Assembly (NCBI GenBank): GCA_965247565.1 | Contig: CBDFHF010000003.1 | Coordinates: 1,736,001-1,800,000, forward strand | Direction: 5' to 3' | DNA from: CBDFHF01 sp965247565 | GTDB lineage: Bacteria; Pseudomonadota; Gammaproteobacteria; Methylococcales; Methylomonadaceae | Length of the DNA: 64,000 bases | Part shown: positions 53,701 through 61,495 of the stretch, piece after piece | Layout of the letters: every line of letters starts with the position of its first letter | Numbering within the stretch: position 1 is the stretch's first letter | Position numbers and translations under genes: made by a program | Notes under the pieces: model-generated | The model's input: only the letters and a program-made list of their open reading frames with translations | What the model was told of the DNA's origin: nothing | The model's database searches: none

Positions 53701-54432
53701 ATGTTGGAAAAAGTCATCAAAGAACAATGGCTAGGCGCGCGGGCAGTAGTCGGCTTTTTCCCTGCACAAAGCCAGGGCGATGATGTGTTGGTTTATACCG
53801 ATGAATCTCGTCAGCAAGTGCTGGAAACTTTACACCACCTGCGTCAGCAAAACGTGAAAGCGCCGGGTCGCCCTAACTATTGTTTAGCAGACTTTATTGC
53901 GCCGGTTGAAAGCGGCAAAGCTGATTATATCGGCGGTTTTGCAGTCACCACAGGCATTGGCATTGAAGACAAACTGCTTCAGTTTGAGCAGGATCATGAT
54001 GACTACAGCTCTATTATGCTGAAAGCGCTGGCTGATAGATTGGCAGAAGCTTTTGCGGAATACTTGCATGAGCAGGTCAGAAAATCCTATTGGGGCTATG
54101 CCGAACACGAAGCCTATGACGGCGAACAATTAATCAATGAAGCCTATCAAGGTATTCGTCCGGCTCCTGGTTATCCGGCTTGCCCCGATCATACCGAAAA
54201 GGCCAAGTTATTTGCCTTGCTCAATGTCACTGAAAATACCAGTATAGAACTGACTGAAAGCTTCGCCATGTATCCGGCTTCGGCAGTCAGCGGCTGGTAT
54301 TTTGCCCATCCTGAGTCACAGTATTTTAATGTTGGCAAAATAGACCAAGATCAGCTGGCAGATTACGCTCGCCGTAAAGGTATTGCTGAAGAGGTTGCTG
54401 CGCGTTGGCTGGCGGCACATTTACATCATTGA
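50752..54432 (+). CDS. metH: cobalamin-dependent methionine synthase
   Basis: A 1226-residue multidomain enzyme that transfers the methyl group of 5-methyltetrahydrofolate through cobalamin to homocysteine. Domains in order: homocysteine-binding with zinc cysteines (FGFNCALGA near 240, GGCCGTSPATIKAI near 305), folate-binding (VGERTNVTGS, about 360-620), the B12 cap and core with GDVHDIGKN (about 755) and GGATTSRAHTAV, and the AdoMet-activation domain (RPAPGYPACPDHTEK near 1145). The ATG at 50752 gives the usual MSKTAQLKQLL start; a GTG at 50734 is possible, and neither has a strong ribosome-binding site. No cobalamin riboswitch fits the short upstream gap. Confidence 0.97.
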   Translation: MSKTAQLKQLLSERILFLDGAMGTMIQGYKLEERDYRGERFANWDVDLKGNNDLLSITQPDIIKAIHSAYFEAGSDIVETNTFNSTSISMADYRMEALAYELNLESARIAKQVATLFTEKTPRKPRFVAGVLGPTARTASMSPDVNDPGFRNISFDELVVAYTEATQGLIDGGADIILIETVFDTLNAKAAIFAVEQVFESIAYKLPVMISGTITDASGRTLSGQTVGAFWNSLKHIRPISFGFNCALGATELRQYIAELASIADTHVSAHPNAGLPNEFGEYDETPEQMAKELADWAQNGYLNIIGGCCGTSPATIKAIVDAVQKHSPRPIPQIEKQCQLSGLEPMNIGPDSLFVNVGERTNVTGSAAFKRLIIEGNFEAALDVARQQVENGAQIIDINMDEGMLESKEAMVRFLMLIAAEPDIAKVPIMLDSSKWEILEAGLKCIQGKGIVNSISLKEGEAAFIKHAKLVRRYGAAVIVMAFDEDGQADTQARKVEICQRAYKILTEQVNFPPEDIIFDPNIFAVATGIDEHNNYGLDFIEATRQIKKTLPYALVSGGVSNVSFSFRGNNPVREAIHAVFLYHAIQAGMSMGIVNAGQLAIYEDIPTDLRNAVEDVVLNRHDGSGTDTLLSLAEKYRGDGSSSENKQENLEWRGWPVNKRLEHALVKGITDFIDEDTEAARLASERPLHVIEGPLMDGMNVVGDLFGAGKMFLPQVVKSARVMKKAVAYLMPFMEADKAAGDRQTNGKILMATVKGDVHDIGKNIVAVVLQCNNYDVIDLGVMVPAEKILQTARLENVDIIGLSGLITPSLDEMVHVAKEMQRQGFTIPLMIGGATTSRAHTAVKIEPHYQGATVYVTDASRGVGVASNLLSNDLKEEFIKSIHQEYAEVRERHKGREAKTKQHAIEDARQNKFNWETHQPVKPSFLGIKVIEDVSLATLANYIDWSPFFQTWEMAGSYPKILDDAVIGVEAKKLFQDAQDMLEKVIKEQWLGARAVVGFFPAQSQGDDVLVYTDESRQQVLETLHHLRQQNVKAPGRPNYCLADFIAPVESGKADYIGGFAVTTGIGIEDKLLQFEQDHDDYSSIMLKALADRLAEAFAEYLHEQVRKSYWGYAEHEAYDGEQLINEAYQGIRPAPGYPACPDHTEKAKLFALLNVTENTSIELTESFAMYPASAVSGWYFAHPESQYFNVGKIDQDQLADYARRKGIAEEVAARWLAAHLHH

Positions 54433-54440
54433 GGTCTGCA

Positions 54441-54947
54441 ATGGCGGTGGTCGAAAAAACAGAAAAAACCCTAGAAAAAATCATGTACGCCAGTCGCTGG
54501 ATCATGGCACCGATCTATTTTGGTATGAGCCTCGCGCTATTGGCCTTGGCGATCAAATTTTTTCAGGAATTGCTCCACATAATCCCAGCAATTTGGGTGA
54601 TCAACGAATCTGAACTGGTTTTAAAACTGCTTACCCTGATCGATCTCAGTCTGGTTGGCAGCTTGCTGGTCATCGTCATGTTCAGCGGCTACGAGAATTT
54701 CGTTTCGCAAATGTCGTTGTGCAATTCCGTCGAAAAGCTGGAATGGCTGGGCACCCATGATTATGGTTCGTTAAAAATGAAAGTCGCCTCGTCGGTGGTA
54801 GCTATTTCATCGATCCATTTGCTAAAAATATTCATGGACGTGCAAACTACCCATAACGATAAAATCATGTGGTATGTGCTTATCCATTTAACCTTGGTGG
54901 TTTCGGCGCTGCTGATGGGTTATTTGGAAAAGCTGAGTAAGCATTAA
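54441..54947 (+). CDS. YqhA/UPF0114 family membrane protein
   Basis: A 168-residue inner-membrane protein with about four spans. Family pattern: LEKIMYASRWIMAPIYFGMSLALL, LVGSLLVIVMFSGYENFVSQ and SLKMKVASSVVAISSIHLLKIFMD. Function is unknown; it is related to E. coli YqhA. The ATG at 54441 follows the metH stop by 8 bp, so co-transcription with metH is likely. The glutaredoxin-like gene shares one base with its stop. Confidence 0.87.
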   Translation: MAVVEKTEKTLEKIMYASRWIMAPIYFGMSLALLALAIKFFQELLHIIPAIWVINESELVLKLLTLIDLSLVGSLLVIVMFSGYENFVSQMSLCNSVEKLEWLGTHDYGSLKMKVASSVVAISSIHLLKIFMDVQTTHNDKIMWYVLIHLTLVVSALLMGYLEKLSKH

Positions 54948-55177
54948 TGACTCAATATTTACTCTTTAGTACTTCCGGCTGTCATTTATGCGAACAGGCC
55001 GAATTAATGCTCAGCGATTTTGATATGCCGATTGAAATTATCGACATAGCAGAACAAACTCAATGGCAGCCGCAATATGCGGTACGAATTCCCGTTCTCT
55101 ATAATCTCCAAACCCGTCAAGAACTGGATTGGCCGTTTGATGCGGCGATGGTGCAAGCCTTTTTATTAGGGGTGTGA
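54947..55177 (+). CDS. glutaredoxin-like DUF836 protein
   Basis: A 76-residue thioredoxin-fold protein with the redox motif CHLC in LFSTSGCHLCEQAELML and a cis-Pro region VRIPVLYN. This fits the DUF836/YbbN-like glutaredoxin family often found near methionine or respiratory genes. It would catalyse thiol-disulfide exchange in the cytoplasm. The start ATG shares its A with the preceding stop (TAATG). Confidence 0.87.
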   Translation: MTQYLLFSTSGCHLCEQAELMLSDFDMPIEIIDIAEQTQWQPQYAVRIPVLYNLQTRQELDWPFDAAMVQAFLLGV

Positions 55178-55325
55178 ACGTTTTGAAAGTATCTTTGGAC
55201 CAATACCTTCGATATGTTCAAGCTGAATGTTGAACTACAGTTCAACTTAATTCACAAACCCGCTGACTCATTCATGTAAGCGCTTTAAAGCGATGATGAC
55301 ACTTTTTTACACTGGAGAATGTTCT

Positions 55326-56864
55326 ATGACAAAAATAATAAACATAATAATTTGGCTCTTTGCTGCCTCGCTAATGTTGAGTTGCAGTAGTAATAGTGTT
55401 AATTCAAGTGAGGCTGGTCCAAAAATCCCGGTGGTTAAGGCAGTAGTTTGTGGTGACTTCGTCGAACCGGAAAGTCAGTACAGAACGGTTTTTAAGAGTG
55501 ATGGCAGTGCTCAGGAGTTGAACGCTCAAGGATTCGTTCAGTCTGCGCTGTACCACTATCAAGAGAGAGATAGGCTTTATCTTCGCAATATGGAAAATAC
55601 CTCTGCGAAAGTTTTTAAGCTAAGTGCTGATGGTAAAAATTTAACACCGCTGGATACTCAATGGGATAAACCTGCAGTCGCCAATTTGCCCTATGCTTGC
55701 AAACCGCAACAAGATCTCAAGCGGCTATTGGTAAAAGTTTGCGACTATGGAAATGAAACTCAGTGTTGTCAAGCCGGCGATAGCGATGCCTGTTTGGAAA
55801 ACACGCGTAAACAGAATGATATAGCTGCCCTGAAGAAAGTTTGCGCCGAAAGAGCGGATGGATGTATCGCCTTAATTGATGCTTATGAATCAGGACCGCA
55901 GCCCCAAGAAGAAACAGGGGCAAACCCGCAGGAAGACTTGCAAAAACTCGGCAAGGCATTAAGTCAGTTTAATCTTTATGCCGAGAAGAAACCGCTGTCG
56001 AACGAACAACTATCTGAGCTTGGTCAAGCCTGTGAGCGTTGGCAAACACCAGAACTTTGCCGCAAGGTGAACAGTCATCTTTGGCGTGGTGGTAAATATT
56101 CAGCTGCCCGGGATTTGTTAAAACAGCGATGCGAGTTGAAACTCGACGAACAGGCCTGTGAAAACTATAAAAGCATGGCTAGTCTGACCTTTTCTGCCAC
56201 ACTGCCAGCAGCAACAGAGTTGCCCTGTGGGCTTTACAAAAGCTTGGGTGGCAGCTTGAGTGGTGATCTGGACTTCCAGGATCGAGGCCTGATTCCGTTG
56301 GGCTTGGGTGCAATAGTGCGAGCCAGACTAGAAGAGGGCCGTATCAAAATGCGCCATGATAAAGGCGGTGACTTTATTGTTGCTCAGTTGGACGCGAATA
56401 CTTTACTGGGCATTGACGAATGGAACGAGTTTGCCGTTTACCGGCGTGTAACCGCCCCGGCTCAGGCCTGTGCTGCACCGGTAGTTTATAAAGAAGTGCC
56501 GTTATCGGATAGTTGCGGTTTGGACAAAGATCCAGTGGATTGCTGCAAGACAGGCGATACCCAAGGCTGTAATCGCTTGGGAACCATGGCTGGGTTGAGT
56601 GGTAAGTGGGTAGAGGCTGCCGGTTATTATGGCAAGGTTTGCGCTGCCGGAGTGCGTATTGGCTGCGAAAACTGGGTTCGAACCGTAGGCGAAACGGGAA
56701 ATAGCGATGACGTGTCAAAAGGTCTCAAAACTCTGTGCGACAAGGACCCTCAACATGTGGCTTGCGATGTACTTGAGTCCGGCAGTCTGAATCAAATGTC
56801 GGGAATGCATGGTCTTGAGTCAATGCTTAAAGAACTTTCTCAGGAAGAAAAGCTAAAAAAATAA
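55326..56864 (+). CDS. cysteine-rich lipoprotein with repeated CC-x-x-GD motif
   Basis: A 512-residue lipoprotein: hydrophobic start MTKIINIIIWLFAASLMLSC with lipobox LSC at Cys20. Residues 140-160 (NETQCCQAGDSDACLE) and 400-415 (DPVDCCKTGDTQGCNR) are two copies of a CC-x-x-GD-x-x-x-C block, each followed by a cysteine-bearing helix pair (KKVCAERADGC and YGKVCAAGVRIGC), which looks like a degenerate Sel1/TPR-type repeat held by disulfides. Function is unknown. The ATG at 55326 is preceded by GGAG; an upstream ATG at 55293 would place hydrophilic residues before the signal. An IS1-family element begins one base after its stop, so its 3' end may have been altered by insertion. Confidence 0.7.
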   Translation: MTKIINIIIWLFAASLMLSCSSNSVNSSEAGPKIPVVKAVVCGDFVEPESQYRTVFKSDGSAQELNAQGFVQSALYHYQERDRLYLRNMENTSAKVFKLSADGKNLTPLDTQWDKPAVANLPYACKPQQDLKRLLVKVCDYGNETQCCQAGDSDACLENTRKQNDIAALKKVCAERADGCIALIDAYESGPQPQEETGANPQEDLQKLGKALSQFNLYAEKKPLSNEQLSELGQACERWQTPELCRKVNSHLWRGGKYSAARDLLKQRCELKLDEQACENYKSMASLTFSATLPAATELPCGLYKSLGGSLSGDLDFQDRGLIPLGLGAIVRARLEEGRIKMRHDKGGDFIVAQLDANTLLGIDEWNEFAVYRRVTAPAQACAAPVVYKEVPLSDSCGLDKDPVDCCKTGDTQGCNRLGTMAGLSGKWVEAAGYYGKVCAAGVRIGCENWVRTVGETGNSDDVSKGLKTLCDKDPQHVACDVLESGSLNQMSGMHGLESMLKELSQEEKLKK

Positions 56865-57620
56865 GGTATTGCTAAATTATTATAGATACTGTATAAGTTT
56901 TGGCTATTCAAAGATGCGCTGGAGGGTGCTATGGAATGTCCAAAATGTGGTAAGCGGCCGAGCTGTAAAGACGGTTTGGCGAGCGGTCGGCAGCGCTATT
57001 TATGCAAAGATTGTAACCATCGATATACTGTCGCACAGCGTTCCGGCGCTGGGGATAAAGCAGTAAAGCGGCAAGCGTTGGAGCTTTACCTGGAAGGACT
57101 CGGATTCAGGTCTATTGGCCGTGTCCTAGGGTTCAGCAATGTCACGATTTTGAATTGGATCAGGTCGTTTGGCGAAAAGCTCGATGCCATAAAAAGCGAC
57201 GGGGGCGTCCAAGTGGTGGAGCTGGACGAAATGCACAGTTACGTTGGCTCAAAAAAAACTATTGCTGGATATGGATTGCTGTTGATAGATATGAAAAAAG
57301 GTTCCTCGGCTGCGTACTGGGTTCCAGGGCGACTGTCACGGGAGAAAAGCTCTGGCAAGCCATAGCGGGCGAGGCGGTTGGGCAGGTGATGACGGATCAC
57401 TGGCAACCTTACGAGGCCTTTGTCCCCAGGGGTCGGCACACGCAATCAAAGGCTGAAACCTATACTGTTGAAGGATATAACAGTTTATTCAGGCATTTCC
57501 TAGCCAGGCTGCGCCGCAAATCAAAATGCTACAGCAAATGCCAAAAAATGCTGGAATACTCTGTTAAGTTGTTTATGGCTAAATGGAATAACGAAATATC
57601 TATATTAGTTTAGCAATGCC
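56865..57620 (+). mobile_element. complete IS1-family insertion sequence (756 bp)
   Basis: Terminal inverted repeats of 24 bases are present: GGTATTGCTAAATTATTATA... at the left (56865-56888) and its counterpart at the right (57597-57620), matching at 21 of 24 positions. The transposase fills the interior. Flanks read CTAAA(n)TAA on both sides, so a target duplication of about 8 bp altered by an A-run length change is possible but not clear. The left end directly follows the TAA of the lipoprotein gene. Total length fits the IS1 family. Confidence 0.9.
56931..57613 (+). CDS. IS1-family transposase, split by a -1 frameshift
   Basis: Frame 1 (56931-57365) gives a zinc-ribbon start (CPKCGKRPSCKDG, YLCKDCNHRYT), a helix-turn-helix (RSIGRVLGFSNVTILNWIRSFG) and the first catalytic Asp in VELDEMHSYVGSKK. 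The frame then diverges. The rest of the DDE domain continues in the -1 frame as KKNYCWIWIAVDRYEKRFLG, MTDHWQPYEAFV (second Asp) and TVEGYNSLFRHFLARL (Glu). The switch is at a run of eight A (57251-57258), where reading A-AAA-AAA with a -1 slip restores a 227-residue protein, the usual IS1-family length. It may be programmed slippage or an inactivating indel. Confidence 0.85.
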
Positions 57621-57808
57621 CTAAATAATTCGTAACCAGTAAAACATTTGTTTTTGTTGGGTTAGTTTGAGCTAACCCAGCGCTGCTGGCTTTATCCGGA
57701 TTAAGACCGGCATACTCACAGCGGGTTTGGTATGTTTCGTTGCGCTTGGTGGTTTGACAATTCTACAAACTATGTCTGTATGTAAAGTTATGTAACTGGC
57801 AAAAAGTC

Positions 57809-58351
57809 ATGAAAAAACAAACACACTATTTGGTAAATCCGTCTGAAGATGCGGTTGATACGATTGTTAAAGGAATTGACCGGGATGTTGAGCGAGGCGA
57901 AGACACGGTGATGTTTGGGTTTTGCGTGGTGATGTTGTCTTCCACGTTTGCCCCGATCGCGCCGCCTATTGTTGTCCTGCCTTTGGTGGCGCTGACTTTT
58001 GCGTTATCTGCTGGTTTTGCCCGCATAAACTATCACGCTATGGAACGAAAACTTTCTGCATCGATTGCTCAGCTTGATGTTCATGAACAAGCCAAGTTGC
58101 GGCCAATCACAAAGGTTTTTGCGGAAAATCCCATGCCGCCCTTGGTTGTGTCGTTTAATCCTTTAAAGAATTTACTTCGTGTCGGTAAAAGTGTGGTGGG
58201 TGGGTTGTTAATCAATCCGCTGTGGATGCCTATTTTTTATGTGATGGGCATGCAAATTATTGAAGAAAAGAATCTGATTGTATTAAATAAAGCGGTTATT
58301 GATGTAGAGCAAAAAATTCTGTCTTCGCAAGTGCGGTCTACAGATCATTAG
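57809..58351 (+). CDS. membrane protein of unknown function
   Basis: A 180-residue protein with a short hydrophilic start, two adjacent hydrophobic segments around residues 35-75 (VMFGFCVVMLSSTFAP and PIVVLPLVALTFALSAGFARINY), a middle amphipathic region and a third segment near 128-150 (GGLLINPLWMPIFYVMGMQII). No family is recognised. It is isolated between the IS1 element and the minus-strand group at 58375. Confidence 0.65.
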   Translation: MKKQTHYLVNPSEDAVDTIVKGIDRDVERGEDTVMFGFCVVMLSSTFAPIAPPIVVLPLVALTFALSAGFARINYHAMERKLSASIAQLDVHEQAKLRPITKVFAENPMPPLVVSFNPLKNLLRVGKSVVGGLLINPLWMPIFYVMGMQIIEEKNLIVLNKAVIDVEQKILSSQVRSTDH

Positions 58352-58374
58352 ATGGGGTCAAGAAAGCGTGGTTT

Positions 58375-58656
58375 TTATAACACGCCACGTTCTATTTCTG
58401 TCAGATAAATAAAATGGGGGGCTTTTACCCCGGCCTGCTTTCTAATTTCAACCAATTCCGGCGATTCGAAAAAACGTCGGGCATTATCCAGTGAGTCCCA
58501 TTCCGAAAAATGGACGATGTTGTTGGCATCATTGTCCACATGCAAGAGCTGATAACTAATTTCCCCGGCATTTTTTCTGATGTTGGCGGCTTTCTCAAAA
58601 ATCGTTTTCCAGACGGAATAGTCTGCAACTTCGTGAGTTATCAAAACATATGGCAT
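58375..58656 (-). CDS. ABM/Dabb-type small ferredoxin-fold protein
   Basis: A 93-residue protein, start MPYVLITHEVADYSVWKTIFEK, with the NIRKNAGEISYQLLHVDND and VHFSEWDSLDNARRFFES features of the antibiotic-biosynthesis-monooxygenase/stress dimeric alpha-beta barrel group. Members are often dimers with unknown substrates. It follows the DUF3455 gene by 5 bp on the same strand. Confidence 0.78.
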   Translation of the reverse strand: MPYVLITHEVADYSVWKTIFEKAANIRKNAGEISYQLLHVDNDANNIVHFSEWDSLDNARRFFESPELVEIRKQAGVKAPHFIYLTEIERGVL

Positions 58657-58661
58657 ATCAA

Positions 58662-59168
58662 TTAGCCTTGCGACGCATAAAAAACATAATCTGCTGTATA
58701 AGCGATACGTTTTTCACTACCCAGATGATTGGCATTGCAAGGCGATAGAGGCGGTAAACCACCTTCAGTATTTATGCGCTGAATGAAATTAACCCTGGAT
58801 AATAAACCTTGGCCTTCGTGTTCAACAACTTCTATCAGCAGCCAGGGAATAGAGGCGAGCGGGGCGCGTTTCACTTGAGCAATGGTTTTGCCGACGATAC
58901 GGCTGCCATCTTTAAATTGCCAAGCAGGACCTGCGCTATGTCGACCAGCTAGTTGCCCCTGGGTATCGAATAATTCTGCATCCGGTGCTAATAATTGCCA
59001 GACGTGCTTGTCATTGTTCGAGGTGCATTGATAAATTTGATCGCCTTTGGCATGTAAAGTCAGTATCGCCTTGTTGTTGCCTGGAGCTTTAAGTTGTTCA
59101 GGTATGTCTGGGTCGGCGTTAGCGATGTTTTGGGCCAGAAATAACAGACAGAAAATTAATTTAAACAT
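58662..59168 (-). CDS. exported DUF3455 protein
   Basis: A 168-residue protein with a signal peptide (about 1-18, ending ANA). The domain IPEQLKAPGNNKAILTLHAKGDQIYQC, DAELFDTQGQLAGRHSAGPAWQ and DGSRIVGKTIAQVKRAP matches the DUF3455 family. Function unknown. It is the middle gene of a three-gene group SDR - DUF3455 - ABM with gaps of only 5-6 bp. Confidence 0.84.
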   Translation of the reverse strand: MFKLIFCLLFLAQNIANADPDIPEQLKAPGNNKAILTLHAKGDQIYQCTSNNDKHVWQLLAPDAELFDTQGQLAGRHSAGPAWQFKDGSRIVGKTIAQVKRAPLASIPWLLIEVVEHEGQGLLSRVNFIQRINTEGGLPPLSPCNANHLGSEKRIAYTADYVFYASQG

Positions 59169-59174
59169 AGCAAT

Positions 59175-59870
59175 TTACCAAGGCATCTGTGTGCCGTCGT
59201 ATTTAACGAAGCAACCTGTTTGTGCCAAGGTGAAATTATTAATGACAGAACGCATTCCTGTGATACTTTCATTTACCTCAATCAAGGCATTAGCACCGCC
59301 CATATCGGTTTTAACCCAGCCGGGATGTAGAATGAGTACGCCAATTGCCTGATCTTTTAAATCGATAGACAGACTTTTCATAGCCGCATTCAGCGCTGCT
59401 TTGCTGGATCGATAAAAGATGCTACCGCCACTGCTGTTATCAGTAACGCTACCCATTAGGCTGCTCACGTTGGCAATTAATCTACGTTCACCTATTTTAA
59501 GGTGGTCCAAAAAAGCTTCAGCCATTTTTAGCGGGGCTTGGGTATTAACTAGCAGCGTTTGTGACCAAGTCGTATAGTCTAGCTGGCCAAAGCCATTTGC
59601 GGGTTTATCGCCATAGATGCCGGCATTATTGAGCAATACATCAATGGGTTGGCCTTCCAGCTTCTGAGCCAATATATCTATTTGTCTAAATTGGGCAACA
59701 TCCAGCTGCACTATCTCAATGTTACTGTACTGGTCGGCGAGTTGTAATAAAGCGGTTGCTTGCGAGGGGTTTCGGCTACAAGCAAATACCCGCCAGTTTG
59801 CCTCTGCATATTGTTTGGTAAATTCAAGCCCAAGCCCACGATTAGCGCCAGTAATTAGTACAGTAGCCAT
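59175..59870 (-). CDS. SDR-family oxidoreductase
   Basis: A 231-residue NAD(P)-dependent short-chain dehydrogenase. The cofactor motif TGANRGLGLEF (about residue 6), NNAGIYG (about 86) and the catalytic Ser plus YxxxK in FYRSSKAALNAA are present; the active-site Tyr is in the usual Y-x-S-S-K spacing. Substrate unknown. The ATG at 59870 has GGGAG at the right distance; a start five codons earlier lacks one. The sodB terminator lies just upstream. Confidence 0.87.
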   Translation of the reverse strand: MATVLITGANRGLGLEFTKQYAEANWRVFACSRNPSQATALLQLADQYSNIEIVQLDVAQFRQIDILAQKLEGQPIDVLLNNAGIYGDKPANGFGQLDYTTWSQTLLVNTQAPLKMAEAFLDHLKIGERRLIANVSSLMGSVTDNSSGGSIFYRSSKAALNAAMKSLSIDLKDQAIGVLILHPGWVKTDMGGANALIEVNESITGMRSVINNFTLAQTGCFVKYDGTQMPW

Positions 59871-59885
59871 TTTTGTTTCTCCCAT

Positions 59886-59923
59886 AAAAAAACCTTGTGC
59901 ATTGGTTCAATGCACAAGGTTTT
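59886..59923 (-). terminator. strong terminator at the end of sodB
   Basis: AAAACCTTGTGCATTG and CAATGCACAAGGTTTT form a perfect 16-bp stem around only three bases (GTT); on the minus strand the T run continues after it. It separates sodB from the SDR gene. Confidence 0.93.
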
Positions 59924-59941
59924 AGATTCTACTTGAAAAAA

Positions 59942-60523
59942 TTAAGCCGCAAAGTTTTTGGCAGCAAAATCCCAGTTAACCAAAGCCCAGAATGCTTCCA
60001 GATAAGCAGGGCGAGCATTGCGGAAGTCGATGTAATAAGCATGTTCCCAAACGTCGCAAGTTAACAGTGGTGTTTGGCCAGTGGTTAACGGGCAACCGGC
60101 ATTGCTGGTGCTAACCAGAGCCAAGCTACCATCTGCATTTTTGACCAACCAAGCCCAGCCCGAACCAAAAGTGGTGACGGCGCATTTGGTAAACTCTTCT
60201 TTGAATTTTGTGAAAGAACCCCAGGTTTTGTTGATGGCATCTGCTAATGCGCCGCTGGGTTCGCCACCTGCGCTGGGGGCTAAACTGTTCCAGTAAAAGG
60301 TGTGATTCCAGACTTGAGCTGCATTATTAAAAATAGGGCCGGAAGATTTAAGAATAATTTCTTCCAGGGATAATCCTTCAAACTCGGTTCCAGGAACCAG
60401 GTTGTTAAGGTTAGTCACATAAGTTTGGTGATGTTTGCCGTAATGAAACTCTAACGTTTCTTCTGAGATATGCGGCACCAATCTATTTTTAGCATAAGGT
60501 AAAGCGGGAAGTTCGAAAGCCAT
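59942..60523 (-). CDS. sodB: iron superoxide dismutase, cytoplasmic
   Basis: A 193-residue enzyme destroying superoxide. The start is MAFELPALPYAKNRLVPHIS with the first metal His in EFHYGKHHQTY, the second in VWNHTFYWNSL (about 74), and DVWEHAYYIDFRNARP (about 156) holding the Asp and the last His. Gln in TFGSGWAWL context and the SAGGEPSGALADAI stretch fit the Fe form. The ATG at 60523 has AGGAG at 8 bases; upstream in-frame ATGs are in the promoter. The Tat-type SOD at 25286 is a separate, exported paralogue. Confidence 0.95.
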   Translation of the reverse strand: MAFELPALPYAKNRLVPHISEETLEFHYGKHHQTYVTNLNNLVPGTEFEGLSLEEIILKSSGPIFNNAAQVWNHTFYWNSLAPSAGGEPSGALADAINKTWGSFTKFKEEFTKCAVTTFGSGWAWLVKNADGSLALVSTSNAGCPLTTGQTPLLTCDVWEHAYYIDFRNARPAYLEAFWALVNWDFAAKNFAA

Positions 60524-60729
60524 TTTGAGTCTCCTGAAAGAAAAAACCATTGAATGCTGCAAGAAATAGCAACAAAAAATAAATACCAACTGATTTAATA
60601 AGTATTAACTTTAGCATTGCTAATCAATTAAATAAAGCACGAATTGCCAGCCTCAGACCCTAGAATTAGGCTGAGCTTTTAAAATCATTTTATAATCTAC
60701 GCCCTATTAACTTTTATTGCATCCCCGTC

Positions 60730-60966
60730 ATGGTAACAAAAACCAACGCCCCACTCCCTGTTGATCTTGAAGCGCGGCAAACTTATTCCTGGTGCAGTTG
60801 CGGGTTAAGCGAAACCATGCCCTTATGTGACAAATCACATCGTGGTCGCTCTGAAAAAAAATCGGTTAAATTTGTGGCTGAAGAAACTAAACGATACTAC
60901 CTATGCGGCTGCTCCGAAACACAAACGCCACCTTATTGCGATGGCAGTCATTGCAAGGTCGGCTGA
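60730..60966 (+). CDS. CDGSH iron-sulfur domain protein
   Basis: A 78-residue protein with two tandem CDGSH-type motifs: CSCGLSETMPLCDKSH and CGCSETQTPPYCDGSH, each with the three Cys and one His that hold a redox-active 2Fe-2S cluster. It is of the double-CDGSH bacterial type related to mitoNEET/Miner2. Role in iron or redox balance is assumed from the family. The CYTH gene starts 2 bp after its stop. Confidence 0.9.
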   Translation: MVTKTNAPLPVDLEARQTYSWCSCGLSETMPLCDKSHRGRSEKKSVKFVAEETKRYYLCGCSETQTPPYCDGSHCKVG

Positions 60967-60968
60967 TT

Positions 60969-61445
60969 ATGGCTATTGAAATAGAACATAAATTTTTACT
61001 TGCCAGCGATGACTGGCGGCAACAGGTTACCCACTCGGCAGAATATAAACAAGGCTATTTAAGCTCACAAGTAAGCAGCTCAATTCGAGTAAGAATCAGC
61101 GATAAGCAAGCGTGGCTCAATATTAAAAGTGCCACCATCGGTACGCATAGGCTTGAATATGAATATGAAATTCCCTTGGCAGATGCGAATGAAATTATCC
61201 AAAACTTGTGTCGTAAGCCCTTGATTGAAAAAATTCGGCATTTTATCAGCCATTCTGGAAATATCTGGGAGGTCGATGAGTTTTCCGGTGCGAATCAAGG
61301 CTTAATTGTTGCGGAAATTGAATTAAAAAGCATTGGTGAAGCGTTTGTAAAACCGGCTTGGTTAGGGCAGGAAGTGACTCATGATTTACGTTACTACAAC
61401 AATAACTTAGCCGTTAATCCTTACAGTAATTGGTTAGAAAATTAA
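60969..61445 (+). CDS. CYTH-domain triphosphate-processing protein
   Basis: A 158-residue protein with the CYTH signature EIEHKFLL (ExExK) at the start, then RVRISDKQAWLNIKSA and LEYEYEIPLADANEII, in the order of inorganic tripolyphosphatase/ygiF-like proteins. The CYTH tunnel binds triphosphates with divalent metal. Whether it is a triphosphatase or adenylate cyclase is open, but small bacterial single-domain forms are usually tripolyphosphatases. Starts 2 bp after the CDGSH gene. Confidence 0.84.
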   Translation: MAIEIEHKFLLASDDWRQQVTHSAEYKQGYLSSQVSSSIRVRISDKQAWLNIKSATIGTHRLEYEYEIPLADANEIIQNLCRKPLIEKIRHFISHSGNIWEVDEFSGANQGLIVAEIELKSIGEAFVKPAWLGQEVTHDLRYYNNNLAVNPYSNWLEN

Positions 61446-61495
61446 ATTTTATTGAGGGCATTGCAATAACCGAAGAGTTGTTTTATATTCTAAGT

